Shown: positions 39,988 to 51,048, counted from the stretch's first letter. The stretch: DNA of 64,000 nucleotides from Falsochrobactrum shanghaiense (GCF_003149535.1 NZ_QGDB01000008.1:1-64000); one strand, 5' to 3'. Notes: generated from the letters alone by a model not told the origin. Numbers and translations: made by a program.

Positions 39988-42057
39988 CTATCGCCACATG
40001 CCGCGCATTCGTGCGCCGACATCAAGGCGAACCTGCCGTGGACCCGAATTAGCGGTTGAACCGGGCGGGACAACAGGCCATGCGCGGCATTCGAACAGCT
40101 TGATCAGATTAGCCGGAATAAAGCGCGTGCGCGAGGCATAGACATGGCGATCACCCGTTGAAGATTGGCCGTGTGTGAAGAAACGCTGCGGAATGACGAG
40201 GTTCAGACTATCCTTCGCACGGGTCATGGCAACATAGAGGAGACGACGCTCTTCCTCGATCTCATCGGAGGTGCCTGCTCCAAGATCTGAGGGAATGCAG
40301 CCGTCCACTGTGTTCAGGACAAAGACGGACCGCCATTCCTGCCCCTTTGCAGAATGGATGGTCGACAGGATCAGATAATCCTCATCGAGAAGCGGCACGC
40401 CTGCCTGCCCCGATGTCGCGTCCGGCGGATCGAGGGTCAGTTCGGTGAGGAACCGTTCGCGATTGGGATAGCCTGTCGCGAGATCCTCAAGTTGAAGCAG
40501 GTCGGCGCGGCGCATTTCAAAGTCTTCGTGAATGCGCTCCAGATGCGGTTCATACCAGTTACGGACCTGTCCGATTTCAGCGGGCCAACCGGATGCGCGG
40601 TCGCGTAAGCCTGACAGCAATTCGACGAAACCCGGCCAGTCCGCTTGCGCACGAGCCGGGCAGGGAAGGCCAGCCAGCGTTTCGACCGGGTCGGAACTGT
40701 CAACAATGGCATCAAGGGCGGTCTGTGCAGTTGCCGGTCCAACGCCGGGGAGGAGTTGCATCAATCGGAAGCCCGCAACGCGATCACGCATGTTTTGCGC
40801 AAAGCGTAATGCTGCAAGCATGTCTTTCACATGGGCGCTGTCGAGGAATTTCAGGCCACCGAACTTGACGAAGGGGATATTGCGTCGTGTGAGTTCGACT
40901 TCCAGCGGGCCGCTGTGATGGCTGGCTCGAAACAGCACCGCCTGATCTTTCAGCCGCATACCGCCTTCACGGTTTTCCAGAACCTCATCGGTAACAAACT
41001 TTGCCTGATCAGCCTCATCGCGCACTGTCACGAGACGCGGGCGCTCAAGTGACGGGCGCTCGGTCCAGAGGTTTTTGGTAAAACGTTCTTTGGCAAGACC
41101 GATCACGCCGTTTGCAGCGGCAAGGATTGGCTGTGTCGAGCGATAATTGCGATCAAGTGTGATGATTTCAGCCGCCGGAGAAAACATGTTGGGAAAATCG
41201 AGAATGTTACGAACGGTGGCTGCCCGGAAGGAATAGATCGCTTGCGCGTCGTCACCGACGACGGTCAGACCGCGACCGGCTGGTTTCAATCCGGTCAGGA
41301 TTGTTGCTTGTAAGCGATTGGTATCCTGATATTCATCAACAAGGACATGATCCCATTTGCCGCCGATCTCATCTGCCAGCGTGGCAACCCCCATGGTCTG
41401 CGCCCAGTAGAGAAGCAAATCGTCGTAATCGAGCACATTCTGAATCTGCTTGGCCTCGACATATCCCGCGAACAGCTCGCGCAGTTCTTTTTCCCATGCC
41501 GCGCACCATGGATAGTTGGCGCGGAGGATTTCGTCGAGTGAGGCTTCTGCGTTAACCGTGCGGGAATAGATAGAAAGACATGTTCCCTTCGTCGGAAAGC
41601 GGTTTTCGGTTTTGGAAAACCCAAGATCATGGCGAACGAGATTCATCAAATCCGCAGAGTCTTCGCGATCATGGACCGAGAATTGCGCATCAAGGCCAAG
41701 CTCAAAGGCATATTCGCGCAGTATCCGTGCACCGATGCCATGGAATGTGCCTGACCATGCAAGCGCATCGGTCAGAATGCCGCCTTTGTCGCCGAGCACC
41801 TTTGCGCAGATGCGCTCTACCCGTTTGCCCATCTCGCTTGCGGCTCGTCGGGAAAAGGTCATCAGCAGGATGCGCCGTGGATCAGCGCCATCAATAATGA
41901 GCTGGGCAACCCGGTGGGCAAGGGTGTTGGTCTTGCCAGAACCTGCCCCGGCGATAATCAACAGGGGACCGCCGATCTGACCGTCAGGAAGCCCGGTCCC
42001 GTGAATGACTGCAGCACGTTGGCCTTCGTTTAATTTTTCCAGATGTGCGGCATTCAT
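39988..42057 (-). CDS. UvrD/Rep-type superfamily 1 DNA helicase
   Basis: 689 residues with all SF1A motifs: LNEGQRAAVIHG (Q), LLIIAGAGSGKTNTLAHRVA (I), LLMTFSRRAASEMGKRV (Ia), HVLVDEYQDTNRLQ (II), TVVGDDAQAIYSFRAA (III), DRNYRSTQPIL (IV), STIHSAKGQEWRSVFVLN (V), EEERRLLYVAMTRAKDSL (VI). AGGAG before the ATG. A translocating 3'-5' helicase, probably acting at stalled or damaged forks. First gene of the operon with SRAP and dinB; a near-perfect SOS box (42127-42141) lies upstream. Confidence 0.92.
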   Translation of the reverse strand: MNAAHLEKLNEGQRAAVIHGTGLPDGQIGGPLLIIAGAGSGKTNTLAHRVAQLIIDGADPRRILLMTFSRRAASEMGKRVERICAKVLGDKGGILTDALAWSGTFHGIGARILREYAFELGLDAQFSVHDREDSADLMNLVRHDLGFSKTENRFPTKGTCLSIYSRTVNAEASLDEILRANYPWCAAWEKELRELFAGYVEAKQIQNVLDYDDLLLYWAQTMGVATLADEIGGKWDHVLVDEYQDTNRLQATILTGLKPAGRGLTVVGDDAQAIYSFRAATVRNILDFPNMFSPAAEIITLDRNYRSTQPILAAANGVIGLAKERFTKNLWTERPSLERPRLVTVRDEADQAKFVTDEVLENREGGMRLKDQAVLFRASHHSGPLEVELTRRNIPFVKFGGLKFLDSAHVKDMLAALRFAQNMRDRVAGFRLMQLLPGVGPATAQTALDAIVDSSDPVETLAGLPCPARAQADWPGFVELLSGLRDRASGWPAEIGQVRNWYEPHLERIHEDFEMRRADLLQLEDLATGYPNRERFLTELTLDPPDATSGQAGVPLLDEDYLILSTIHSAKGQEWRSVFVLNTVDGCIPSDLGAGTSDEIEEERRLLYVAMTRAKDSLNLVIPQRFFTHGQSSTGDRHVYASRTRFIPANLIKLFECRAWPVVPPGSTANSGPRQVRLDVGARMRGMWR

Positions 42058-42126
42058 GCAGTCCTGCTCCTATCACTTTCAGATTCAACATCAATTCGGA
42101 AACAACACGCTGTTGAAAAACGCTCT

Positions 42127-42141
42127 GTTCTCTCTTCGTTG
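42127..42141 (+). promoter_or_regulatory. Imperfect SOS (LexA) box GTTC-N7-GTTG
   Basis: One base off the alphaproteobacterial GTTC-N7-GTTC LexA site, 70 bases upstream of the helicase start and on the other side of the divergent region from imuA. Confidence 0.45.
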
Positions 42142-42184
42142 AAATGATCGGCAAAAGACTCCGATTGACTCGCGTCCCCAAAAA

Positions 42185-42199
42185 GAACAGAAAAAGAAC
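42185..42199. promoter_or_regulatory. Perfect SOS (LexA) box GAAC-N7-GAAC
   Basis: GAAC at 42185-42188 and 42196-42199, the reverse complement of the alphaproteobacterial LexA site GTTC-N7-GTTC, 49 bases before imuA and in the intergenic region shared with the helicase operon. Confidence 0.8.
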
Positions 42200-42247
42200 A
42201 TATCAGCGAAAACGCTCGTTGCAAAGCATTTCAGGAGTACCGAGTTT

Positions 42248-43009
42248 ATGGCCCAACGTGCCGCCAATCCAGTCATCGCCAGCCTTCAGGAGCGCATTGC
42301 GCATCTTGAAGGCGGTGCTGGGCGCGTGCGTGAGGTTTTGCCCTTCGGTGTCAGCGATATAGACCGCAGGCTACCGGGAGGAGGGCTGACATTGGGGGCG
42401 CTGCATGAGGTGGCAGGCGGCGGCAATGGAGCCGTGGATGGTGCAGCAGCGGCATTGTTCGTTGCAGGCATTGCAGCCCGGACACGCGGAAAAGTCCTCT
42501 GGATTGTCACCCGCACCGATCTTTTTGCGCCTGCAATTGCTCAGGCAGGTCTGGCACCTGATCGCATGATCCATGTCGAGGCGGGAGATGAAAAGGCAGT
42601 GCTTGCCTGTTTCGAGGAAGGTTTGCGCCATGGTGGTCTGAGCGCTGTGGTTGCTGAAACGGCTCATCTCTCCATGACAGCATCGCGGCGTTTACAGCTT
42701 GCAGCCGAATCCTCACGGACAATCGGCCTCGCAATCCGTCGCTGGCGCCGACAGACGGAGGCCGGTGACTTTGGGCAGCCCACAGCCAGTATCACACGCT
42801 GGCGTGTATCCGTCCTTCCGTCTGACCCCTTGCCTGTTGCGGGGCTTGGTCGTGCCCGTTGGCTGGTTGAACTCATTCGGGCGAAAGCCGGAGAAAGTGC
42901 AGATTTTGAAGTGGAGGCCTGTGATGCACAGGGTCGTATCGCTCTTCCTTCCCAGGTGGCCGACAGATCGCCTCAGAAGGAAGTCGGGCGACGGATCGCC
43001 TCCGCCTGA
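42248..43009 (+). CDS. imuA: ImuA, RecA-like partner of the SOS mutasome
   Basis: 253 residues. The pattern is a degenerate RecA/SulA-like core: LPFGVSDIDRRLPGGGLTLG, ALHEVAGGGNGAVDGAAAAL, IVTRTDLFAPAIAQAGLAPD, and a C-terminus rich in Arg/Glu. ImuA works with ImuB and DnaE2 in damage-induced mutagenesis. A perfect LexA box lies 49 bases upstream. The imuB start lies inside its last 86 bases, so translation is coupled. Full length by family standard. Confidence 0.92.
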   Translation: MAQRAANPVIASLQERIAHLEGGAGRVREVLPFGVSDIDRRLPGGGLTLGALHEVAGGGNGAVDGAAAALFVAGIAARTRGKVLWIVTRTDLFAPAIAQAGLAPDRMIHVEAGDEKAVLACFEEGLRHGGLSAVVAETAHLSMTASRRLQLAAESSRTIGLAIRRWRRQTEAGDFGQPTASITRWRVSVLPSDPLPVAGLGRARWLVELIRAKAGESADFEVEACDAQGRIALPSQVADRSPQKEVGRRIASA

Positions 43010-44447
43010 CGCGCCGCTCGTCCTCGCCGGCCGCAATGGTCGCCGTCGGTTGATCACCGCGATTGACGCGAATGCACAGGCTCGCGGCATTGCCGTCGGC
43101 ATGGCAGTAGCCAAGGCACAGGCGCTTGTCCCCGGCCTTTTTGTGATCGATGCTGATCCAGCCGCTGATGCGGACGGTCTGGAAAAGCTGGCACTGTGGA
43201 CCCTTCAAAGGATCTCGCCAATCGTTGCGGTCGATCAACCGGATGGGCTGGTGATCGACACAACAGGAGCCGACCATCTGCATGGTGGCGAGGAAGCCAT
43301 GCTTGGCAAGCTGGTTCAGCGTTTTGCGGCTTCAGGCGTCGAAGCCAGAGCTGCGATTGCCGATACATGGGGGGCGGCCCATGCCGCGGCGCGGTTCCTT
43401 CAACCCGAAATTCTCGTCATTCCACCTGGCCAGCATGAAACGATGCTGCGTTCACTTCCGCTCGCCGCCCTGCGTCTTGATCCGGAAACCGTTGCCGGTC
43501 TGCATAAGCTCGGGTTCGAGTGGATTGGCGACCTCATGGAGCAGCCACGCGCACCTTTGACCCAGCGTTTTGGTCCTGAGCCTGGTCGTCGTCTCGATCA
43601 GGCACTTGGCACTCTGGCCGAGCCTGTTGACCCTGTTCGCTCACCGGAGCTTGTCGAAGTCCGCCGTGTTTTCGGGGAGCCAATCGGTGCCGCAGAAACG
43701 ATTGCCCGCTATATCGGCAAACTGGTGGATAGCCTTTGTATCGAATTGGAGAAACGTGGCCTTGGTGCCCGACGGCTCGATCTCCTGTTTCACCGTGTCG
43801 ATAATACGCTGCAATATATCCGGGTTGGTATGGCGCAGCCTGTGCGCGATCCAAAACGCCTGACACGGCTACTTTGCGACAGGATTGAAACCGTCAATCC
43901 GGGCTTTGGCATTGAAATCATGGTTCTGCTGGCAATCGAAGCTGAACCTCTCGGGCATAAACAGTCGATCTCTTCACTGATTGAGGCTTCGCAGCCCGAC
44001 GTCTCTGACCTGATCGATGTGCTTGCCAATCGGATCGGTGAAAACAGGCTTTGCCGTTTCGTACCCGTGCAAAGTGATGTGCCTGAACGCTCGGTCGCAC
44101 GCGTACCACCTCTCGCACCGGAAACGGGGGCCACATGGGAAGGAGACTGGCCACGACCACCCCGGCTCTTGCCCAGACCAGAACCCATCGAAACCATGGC
44201 GCTTTTGCCAGACAATCCACCCGTCTGGTTTACATGGCGGGGTATCCGACGGCGTGTGCAGCGGGCCGATGGCCCCGAACGTATCCGTGGCGAATGGTGG
44301 TTGCGCGATGCGGAGATGACGACTGTGAGGGACTATTTCCGGGTCGAAGCTGAAACCGGCGAGCGCTACTGGCTATTCCGGTCCGGTGACGGTGAACACG
44401 AAAACAGCGGCTCGCATCGCTGGTTCTTGCATGGAATCTTCGGATGA
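42924..44447 (+). CDS. imuB: ImuB, Y-family polymerase-like mutasome hub
   Basis: 507 residues from ATG 42924, which has GGAGG at ideal spacing inside imuA; longer in-frame starts are not supported. Y-family layout ([60 protein letters not shown]), but the metal-binding Asp-Glu pair of true polymerases is replaced, as usual for ImuB. It bridges DnaE2 to the beta clamp. It overlaps imuA by 86 bases and dnaE2 by 4. Confidence 0.93.
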   Translation: MHRVVSLFLPRWPTDRLRRKSGDGSPPPDAPLVLAGRNGRRRLITAIDANAQARGIAVGMAVAKAQALVPGLFVIDADPAADADGLEKLALWTLQRISPIVAVDQPDGLVIDTTGADHLHGGEEAMLGKLVQRFAASGVEARAAIADTWGAAHAAARFLQPEILVIPPGQHETMLRSLPLAALRLDPETVAGLHKLGFEWIGDLMEQPRAPLTQRFGPEPGRRLDQALGTLAEPVDPVRSPELVEVRRVFGEPIGAAETIARYIGKLVDSLCIELEKRGLGARRLDLLFHRVDNTLQYIRVGMAQPVRDPKRLTRLLCDRIETVNPGFGIEIMVLLAIEAEPLGHKQSISSLIEASQPDVSDLIDVLANRIGENRLCRFVPVQSDVPERSVARVPPLAPETGATWEGDWPRPPRLLPRPEPIETMALLPDNPPVWFTWRGIRRRVQRADGPERIRGEWWLRDAEMTTVRDYFRVEAETGERYWLFRSGDGEHENSGSHRWFLHGIFG

Positions 44448-47400
44448 CCGGGCCGCGCTATGCCGAATTGCAGGTAACGAGCCATTTCTCATTTCTGCGT
44501 GGTGCAAGCAGTTGTGAGGAATTGTTCCAGTGCGCGAAAGAGCTTGGTATCGAGGCTTTGGGTATTGTCGATCGCAACAGTCTGGCAGGCATTGTCCGCG
44601 CGCTGGAAGCATCACGCCAGACCGGCATCCGGCTTGTGGTCGGATGCCGCCTCGATCTTGCTGACGGAATGTCGGTGCTGGTCTATCCGACAGATCGGCC
44701 TGCCTATGCGCGATTGTGCCGATTGCTCTCGCTTGGTAAAAAACGCGGGGGAAAAGGAAAATGTCACCTCGAATGGCAGGATCTCGTTGCCTACGGAGCA
44801 GGATTTATCGCCATCCTCGTGCCGGAAAAGGCGGATGATACCTGTGCCTTGCATCTTCGCCGTTTGCGTGAGGCTTTCAATGATCGCGCCTATCTGGCGC
44901 TGACCCTACGCCGACGACCGAATGATCAGCTTCGGCTCTGGGAATTGTCGAATATGGCCGCAGCGGCTCGTGTGTCGACCGTCGTAACCAACGATGTCCT
45001 GTTTCATGAGCCGTCGCGACAGATGATGCAGGATGTTGTGACCGCCATCCGGCACAATGTCACCATTGATGAGCTTGGCCACCGGCGTGAGCGTTTTGCA
45101 GATCGCTATCTGAAACCACCCGAAGAAATGCACCGACTGTTTGGCCGTTATCCCGAAGCGCTTGCCCGGACAGTCGAAATCATGGAGCGCTGCAAGTTCT
45201 CACTCGATGAACTGGCCTATCAATATCCGGAAGAAAAGCTCTTTCCCGAACTCTCGCCACAACAGGCGCTCGAAAAGCTGACATGGGAGGGAGCCAGGGA
45301 ACGCTATCCCGAGGGGTGGCCGGACAAGGTGCACAATAATCTCAGGCACGAATTGCGGCTGATCGAGAAGCTCGACTATGCGCCGTATTTTCTAACTGTA
45401 AACGCGATTGTCCGCTTCGCTCGCTCACAGGGCATTCTTTGTCAGGGCAGGGGATCGGCGGCCAATTCCGCTGTCTGCTTTGTCCTTGGCATCACGTCAG
45501 TTGATCCGGATCGCAACGATCTTCTATTCGAGCGCTTTGTTTCGGAAGAACGGCGCGAACCGCCCGACATCGATGTCGATTTCGAGCATGAGCGGCGCGA
45601 GGAAGTCATCCAGTGGGTCTATGAAACCTATGGTCGGCAGCGGGCAGCATTGTGCTCGACCGTCATTCGCTATCGGGCCAAAGGGGCGCTTCGCGATGTT
45701 GGCAAAGCGCTTGGCCTTCCCGAAGACCTGACCAAAACCCTGTCATCACAGGTCTGGGGCTGGTCGGAAGGTGTCGAACAGAAACACGCCGAAAGTCTCA
45801 ATCTCAATATGGGCGACCGTCGTTTGCGTCTGGCGCTTGATCTCGCACACCAGCTTGTCGGTACGCCACGGCATCTTTCACAGCATCCGGGTGGTTTTGT
45901 TCTGACCCGCGACAGGCTTGACGAACTGGTGCCGATCGAACCGGCCGCTATGGAAGATCGGCAGGTGATCGAATGGGACAAGGACGATATCGATGTCCTG
46001 AAATTCATGAAGGTCGATGTGCTGGCTCTTGGGATGCTTTCCTGTATGCGCCGCGCTTTTGATCTGTTGGCGGAACACAAAGGCATAAATTACGATCTGG
46101 CGACGATCCCGCCTGAAGATCCACGCACCTACGCGATGATCCGTAAGGCTGACACGCTCGGCACATTCCAGATCGAGAGCCGGGCACAGATGGCGATGCT
46201 TCCGCGCATCAAGCCGCGAACCTTCTATGATCTGGTGATTCAGGTAGCTATTGTCCGCCCCGGACCCATTCAGGGCGATATGGTTCATCCATATCTTCGT
46301 CGCCGTGAGGGTAAGGAGGAGGTCGATTACCCCAAGCCCGAATTGGAAGCAGTTCTCGGCAAAACGCTTGGCGTGCCGCTGTTTCAGGAACAGGCAATGC
46401 GTGTGGCGATTGAATGTGCCGGGTTTTCTGCCGGTGAAGCCGATCAGCTCCGCCGCGCCATGGCAACCTTTAAGCATACCGGTGGCGTCTCGAAATTTGG
46501 TGAGAAACTCATTCAGGGCATGGTCGATAATGGTTACACCCGTGATTTTGCCGAGCGCACGTTTCGACAGCTTGAAGGCTTTGGCTCTTATGGTTTTCCT
46601 GAAAGCCACGCTGCGAGCTTTGCTCTGGTTGCCTACGCCTCAAGCTGGATGAAATGCTGGCATCCCGATGTTTTTTGCTGCGCATTACTGAACGCGCAGC
46701 CCATGGGATTTTACGCACCTGCCCAGATCGTTCGGGACGCGCGTAACCATGGTGTTGAAATCCGGCCTGTTTGCATCAATGCATCCCATTGGGATTGCAC
46801 GCTGGAGCCGACAGACGGAGACGCGTACTTTGCCGTCCGGCTCGGAATGCGCATGGTCAAGGGGCTTGGCAATTCCGATGCGGCTCGTCTCATCGCATGC
46901 AGGGGAGAAGAGCCCTATCTCTCGGTTGATGATCTGTGGCGGCGGGCAGGCATTCCAATCTCTGCATTGGTCAAACTTGCTGAAGCAGATGCTTTTCGTT
47001 CAGCATTCACACTTGCCCGGCGTGAAGCGCTCTGGGCGCTTAAAGGATTGCGTGATGAACCACTGCCGCTTTTTGCAGCTGCGACTAGCCGGGAAGAGGG
47101 TATGCTGCAAGAGCAGGAGGAGCCAAATGTCGCTCTACGGCCTATGCCGACTGGCAGGGAGGTCGTTGAGGATTACGGTCATTTTGGCCTGACACTGCGC
47201 GCTCATCCCCTTTCATTCCTGCGGGAAGATCTGGCGCGGCGGCGCATCATCACCTGTGCCGAAGCCCTCACCGCCGCCAATCGCCGTTGGGTCAATATTG
47301 CTGGTCTTGTCCTTGTTCGTCAGCGCCCCGGTTCAGCAAAAGGCGTCATGTTCATCACGCTGGAGGATGAAACCGCAGTCGCCAATCTCGTCGTCTGGGC

Positions 47401-47671
47401 AAAAACCTTCGAGAAGTATCGCCATATCGTGTTGGGTTCCAGCATGATTGGTGTAAAGGGCAGGGTCCAGCGCGAAGGTGAAGTCGTTCACATCGTGGCG
47501 CACGAACTGACTGATCTGTCGTCCGATCTGGCCAGCATTGCAAGGCGAGGCGCTGATATCGCCGAAGTTTCCGCCAAGCCAAATCTGTACGGCCAAGCAA
47601 AGGATGGCGTTACCAATGGTTCCGCCCACGGCTCTGACGAGATCAGGATGAAAACACGGGATTTCCGGTGA
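44444..47671 (+). CDS. dnaE2: Error-prone DNA polymerase III alpha DnaE2
   Basis: 1075 residues, the usual DnaE2 length. PHP domain at the start ([40 protein letters not shown]), C-family palm ([20 protein letters not shown] and [20 protein letters not shown] with the catalytic Asp residues), fingers, and a C-terminal OB fold. ATG overlaps the imuB stop (ATGA). DnaE2 performs mutagenic lesion bypass with ImuA and ImuB. Third gene of the SOS operon. Confidence 0.95.
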   Translation: MTGPRYAELQVTSHFSFLRGASSCEELFQCAKELGIEALGIVDRNSLAGIVRALEASRQTGIRLVVGCRLDLADGMSVLVYPTDRPAYARLCRLLSLGKKRGGKGKCHLEWQDLVAYGAGFIAILVPEKADDTCALHLRRLREAFNDRAYLALTLRRRPNDQLRLWELSNMAAAARVSTVVTNDVLFHEPSRQMMQDVVTAIRHNVTIDELGHRRERFADRYLKPPEEMHRLFGRYPEALARTVEIMERCKFSLDELAYQYPEEKLFPELSPQQALEKLTWEGARERYPEGWPDKVHNNLRHELRLIEKLDYAPYFLTVNAIVRFARSQGILCQGRGSAANSAVCFVLGITSVDPDRNDLLFERFVSEERREPPDIDVDFEHERREEVIQWVYETYGRQRAALCSTVIRYRAKGALRDVGKALGLPEDLTKTLSSQVWGWSEGVEQKHAESLNLNMGDRRLRLALDLAHQLVGTPRHLSQHPGGFVLTRDRLDELVPIEPAAMEDRQVIEWDKDDIDVLKFMKVDVLALGMLSCMRRAFDLLAEHKGINYDLATIPPEDPRTYAMIRKADTLGTFQIESRAQMAMLPRIKPRTFYDLVIQVAIVRPGPIQGDMVHPYLRRREGKEEVDYPKPELEAVLGKTLGVPLFQEQAMRVAIECAGFSAGEADQLRRAMATFKHTGGVSKFGEKLIQGMVDNGYTRDFAERTFRQLEGFGSYGFPESHAASFALVAYASSWMKCWHPDVFCCALLNAQPMGFYAPAQIVRDARNHGVEIRPVCINASHWDCTLEPTDGDAYFAVRLGMRMVKGLGNSDAARLIACRGEEPYLSVDDLWRRAGIPISALVKLAEADAFRSAFTLARREALWALKGLRDEPLPLFAAATSREEGMLQEQEEPNVALRPMPTGREVVEDYGHFGLTLRAHPLSFLREDLARRRIITCAEALTAANRRWVNIAGLVLVRQRPGSAKGVMFITLEDETAVANLVVWAKTFEKYRHIVLGSSMIGVKGRVQREGEVVHIVAHELTDLSSDLASIARRGADIAEVSAKPNLYGQAKDGVTNGSAHGSDEIRMKTRDFR

Positions 47672-47774
47672 ATTCGTCGCGGAAAATGACCTGTTCAATA
47701 CGGCAGCTTCCGACCCCGTTGTGGTCGTTCCTTACGACTTCACCAATGCCTGAAAGCGGCAGCTCCTGCTCAGC

Positions 47775-48386
47775 CTATCTGCCGACACTCTTCTCCGTTT
47801 GGCGGAAATCGCGCGAACTCAACCCAATGGCGCAACGAAACATGTAGGTGAAGGCGCTCGGCGACTGGTACCCTAAATCGAGCGCCACCGAGCTGATTTT
47901 CTTGTCGGCGGCAAGCTGGGAGACGGCGTGTAGAATGCGAACCTGCCTTAGCCAACGGGAAGGTGTCATCCCCGTCTCCTTCATGAAAAGCCGCTCGATT
48001 GTCTTACGGCTGGCCGAAGCGCCAATGAGCCATTCGTCGATAGAAGCAATCGAGCCTGGATCAACTATCCCGACTTGCGCGAGCCCGGAAATACGCTCGT
48101 CCCGCGGCATCGCAATTGAAAGCGGGATGTCTTTGGCAGCCACAATTTCATGGAAGAGCAGCTCGTATAAAGCGGCCTCATGCGGCTTTGTGAGACCGGA
48201 GAACTCGCTGTCCGGGACAGCGTCCATCAAAGCCTGAAGAACCGGGTTCATCTGAACGATACGAGCCCCTGTTCCGAGCCTGTCCGCCTCTGCGCGGCTC
48301 ACGTCGACATAGATGATCTCATTGCTCGATATATAGCGCGTGCGGACCGTGCGAGAAACTGTTTGGGATAACATTTGTAGATGCAT
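47775..48386 (-). CDS. AraC-family transcriptional regulator, short N-terminus
   Basis: 203 residues. C-terminal AraC double helix-turn-helix: ASRKTIERLFMKETGMTPSR, WLRQVRILHAVSQLAADKKI and SVALDLGYQSPSAFTYMFRC. The N-terminal part (TRYISSNEIIYVDVSRAEAD) begins in the middle of what is usually a cupin sensor domain, so about 50-60 residues may be missing compared with full members (~260). Either a shortened regulator or a 5'-truncated gene; no strong ribosome site was seen before 48386. No obvious target next to it. Confidence 0.75.
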   Translation of the reverse strand: MHLQMLSQTVSRTVRTRYISSNEIIYVDVSRAEADRLGTGARIVQMNPVLQALMDAVPDSEFSGLTKPHEAALYELLFHEIVAAKDIPLSIAMPRDERISGLAQVGIVDPGSIASIDEWLIGASASRKTIERLFMKETGMTPSRWLRQVRILHAVSQLAADKKISSVALDLGYQSPSAFTYMFRCAIGLSSRDFRQTEKSVGR

Positions 48387-48593
48387 TACCCCAATTCTAT
48401 TGATCGGCGAATCAGTTAAACTCCATTCAAGAGAATAGAGCCCGGTTCGTAGCGTCCATGATATCTATACACAATCTCAAGAGGTTCAACACCCCCTCTA
48501 TCGCTCGCCAGCTTTATCCTGTAAAGAACCATTTGTTAAATGTTCTCGTTTTGTATCAAAAGCGGGAATACCGATGATTCGGAGAGTGTCAAT

Positions 48594-49730
48594 ATGCGCA
48601 ACGGCACAGTTGTCGATTTGTTCTGTGGAGCTGGCGGCCTTTCGGAAGGATTCCATCAGGCCGGATTCCGTGTTCTGGCTGGATCCGATTTCGATGATAC
48701 TGCTGGCCGCACCTTCGCTGCCACCCACCCTGAAGCCACCTTCATCGGTGGAAGGATTCAGGATCTCAAGGTCTCCACGCTGCTCGAAATTGCGGGACTC
48801 GCTCCTAGTGAACTCGATGTCCTCGTGGGCGGCCCGCCCTGTCAGGGGTATTCCGTCTATAACCATAGCCGTGGCGTGCATGACCCGCGTGCAGGCCTGT
48901 TCCGGGAGTATCTCCGCATCGTTGCCGGCCTCAAACCGCGCTGGCTCGTCATGGAAAACGTCGCTGGCCTGACCTCGATAGCCAACGGCGGAGTCATCCG
49001 TGAAATCGAAAAGGGCATGAATGCGCTCGGCTATCAGGTGAAGTGGAAAATCCTAAAGGCCGAAGAGTATGGTGTTCCGCAGGAGCGGCGGCGCATCTTC
49101 TTCATCGCCAACAGGATTGGCGCGCCCATCGTATTCCCGGAACCGACGTATGGCGAAGGACTCAAGCCTTTCGTGACCGTATGGGATGCAATCTCCGATC
49201 TTCCCGCTTTGAAGAACGGCGACACCAAGGGCGTGACTGAATATGCCACTCCGCCCGCTAACGCATATCAGAAGCAGCTTCGCAAGGGTAGCAAGGCTCT
49301 AGCAAACCACAGTGCATCACGCCTGTCGCCGGTCAACGAAGCTCGCATGAAGCATATTCCCGCAGGCGGTTCTTGGCGTGACATACCGTTCGACCTGCTG
49401 CCAGAAGGCATGAAGCGCGCAAAGCGTTCGGACCACACGAAGCGCTATGGCCGACCGCGCAAGTCCGACTTATCGTCGACCGTTCTGACGAAATGCGATA
49501 TCCATTGGGGTGCCTACATTCACCCGGAACAGGATCGCTCGATCTCCGTGCGTGAGGCTGCGCGTTTCCAATCCTTTCCGGATACGTTCGAGTTCTATGG
49601 AAGCCGGACGGAGCAGTATGTCCAGGTCGGTAATGCCGTGCCGCCGCTACTTGGCAAGGCCGTCGCTCAGGCTCTCCTCAAAGCCGATGAAACGATCAAC
49701 GCGAATGAGACTGATCTGGCGGTGGCTTGA
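48594..49730 (+). CDS. DNA (cytosine-5) methyltransferase of an R-M pair
   Basis: 378 residues from ATG 48594 with GGAG 9 bases before; a frame to 48540 is possible. C5-methyltransferase motifs: TVVDLFCGAGGLSEGFHQAG (I), VLVGGPPCQGYSVYNHSRGV (IV with catalytic Cys), LVMENVAGLTS (VI), EEYGVPQERRRIFFIANRIG (VIII), and QVGNAVPPLLGKAVAQAL (X). The stop overlaps the start of the NotI-like endonuclease (TGATG). It protects the host by methylating the same site its partner cuts. The target site is not predictable here beyond a likely GC-rich sequence. Confidence 0.93.
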   Translation: MRNGTVVDLFCGAGGLSEGFHQAGFRVLAGSDFDDTAGRTFAATHPEATFIGGRIQDLKVSTLLEIAGLAPSELDVLVGGPPCQGYSVYNHSRGVHDPRAGLFREYLRIVAGLKPRWLVMENVAGLTSIANGGVIREIEKGMNALGYQVKWKILKAEEYGVPQERRRIFFIANRIGAPIVFPEPTYGEGLKPFVTVWDAISDLPALKNGDTKGVTEYATPPANAYQKQLRKGSKALANHSASRLSPVNEARMKHIPAGGSWRDIPFDLLPEGMKRAKRSDHTKRYGRPRKSDLSSTVLTKCDIHWGAYIHPEQDRSISVREAARFQSFPDTFEFYGSRTEQYVQVGNAVPPLLGKAVAQALLKADETINANETDLAVA

Positions 49731-50755
49731 TGGCCAAGGCCGCTAAACCGAAGAAAAAAAAGCAGTTCTTTGGTATCGCTGAATGGTACGGGAAAAGATT
49801 CATCGATCTGTCAACGGCAGAGCGGAAGATGCTGGCCGATACCAAGAACACGACGATGAATTGTCCTTTCTTCGAGCAGGTTCCGGCTCTCGGTCCGAAA
49901 TCGGGGAAGCTCCATTGCAACAAGAAGGGTGGAGTCTGCTCTCTCCGGAACTTCCATGAGCCGCTGCCCCCCGCCGACGACATCACATTTGGACCTATCA
50001 CCGCAACCTGTCCCAACAGATTCCTGGAAAATGGAACCATCGTCAAGCATATCGGTCAGTATGTTCTCGGAACCGAGGAGCCGCTGTTCGCCAAGGAAAT
50101 TGCATTTCTGATGCGCCCGCGGGCTGGTGAGGTTGGCGCTGCTGAGGCCGATGCCGCCGCCGAGGAAGACGAAACAGAAGAGGCTGAGGAAGCAGCCGGG
50201 ACGGAAGCAGCGGCTGCGGAGTCTGGCCGCGAGGACGTCGGACGCATTGATCTGGTGTTCGTCCACCCTAATAATCGTGAGAAATGGTGTGCGGTCGAGA
50301 TGCAGGCCGTCTATTTCTCCGGCGGTGAGATGGGCAAGGATATGGCTGTTATCCGGGCGCAACCGACGACGGACAATAGCCTACCGATGCCTGGTGCTGC
50401 ACGCCGCCCAGATTTCCGTTCGAGCGGACCCAAGCGTTTGATGCCGCAGCTTCAGATCAAGGTACCGACCCTGCGCCGTTGGGGAAAGAAGATGGTTGTC
50501 GTCATCGACAAGCCGTTCCTCGGATCCATGTCGAAGATGGAGCATCAGTCACACATCTCGAATTGTGACATCGTTTGGGTCGTAGTGCGGTTTGATGAAG
50601 AACCTGGATCCGGCGAGGCGAAGCTGGTCATCGACCAGACGATCAACACGACTCTCGACGATGCGGTGAAGGCGTTGACATCCGGAACACCGACGACGCT
50701 GCCCGCTTTCGAAGACAAGCTTGCTGGAAAGCTTGGCAAGGTATTCGATATCTGA
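49730..50755 (+). CDS. NotI-family restriction endonuclease
   Basis: 341 residues. An iron-binding Cys4 domain as in NotI: MNCPFFEQVPALGPKSGKLH, CNKKGGVCSLRNF, TATCPNRF. A PD-(D/E)xK-type core follows: GRIDLVFVHPNNREKWCAVE, then MQAVYFSGGEMGKDM. Between them lies an acidic low-complexity linker of about 35 residues (DAAAEEDETEEAEEAAGTEA), probably a flexible insert. NotI cuts GCGGCCGC; members of this family recognise related GC-rich sites. ATG overlaps the methyltransferase stop. A complete type II restriction-modification pair. Confidence 0.88.
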   Translation: MAKAAKPKKKKQFFGIAEWYGKRFIDLSTAERKMLADTKNTTMNCPFFEQVPALGPKSGKLHCNKKGGVCSLRNFHEPLPPADDITFGPITATCPNRFLENGTIVKHIGQYVLGTEEPLFAKEIAFLMRPRAGEVGAAEADAAAEEDETEEAEEAAGTEAAAAESGREDVGRIDLVFVHPNNREKWCAVEMQAVYFSGGEMGKDMAVIRAQPTTDNSLPMPGAARRPDFRSSGPKRLMPQLQIKVPTLRRWGKKMVVVIDKPFLGSMSKMEHQSHISNCDIVWVVVRFDEEPGSGEAKLVIDQTINTTLDDAVKALTSGTPTTLPAFEDKLAGKLGKVFDI

Positions 50756-51048
50756 AACGAAAAATCGGGTGGCAACCGGTCAAGGCCATCAACCGGTTGC
50801 GAGACAAATTCGTTAACTGCAAGACGGTTGCGGACATCCGGTCGTCATTTCGACTGCATGCGGGCAACGCATTGGGCTGGGAGTGTCATAAACTTTGTGT
50901 ATCTGCTCCGGCCCATGCGGTTTGATACTCAAGCGACGAAGCGCTCATCGAACATTATGGCGAACTGGTTTCTGGCTGCAAACCATTCTCTTACGTTTCT
51001 CCCATCTTTTTCAAAGCCCCGGATCGCCTGTCATTCGGCGTGGAATAA

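Noticed and set aside
45878-46609. 243-residue minus-strand frame inside dnaE2
   Set aside because: Shadow of the dnaE2 coding strand caused by codon bias.
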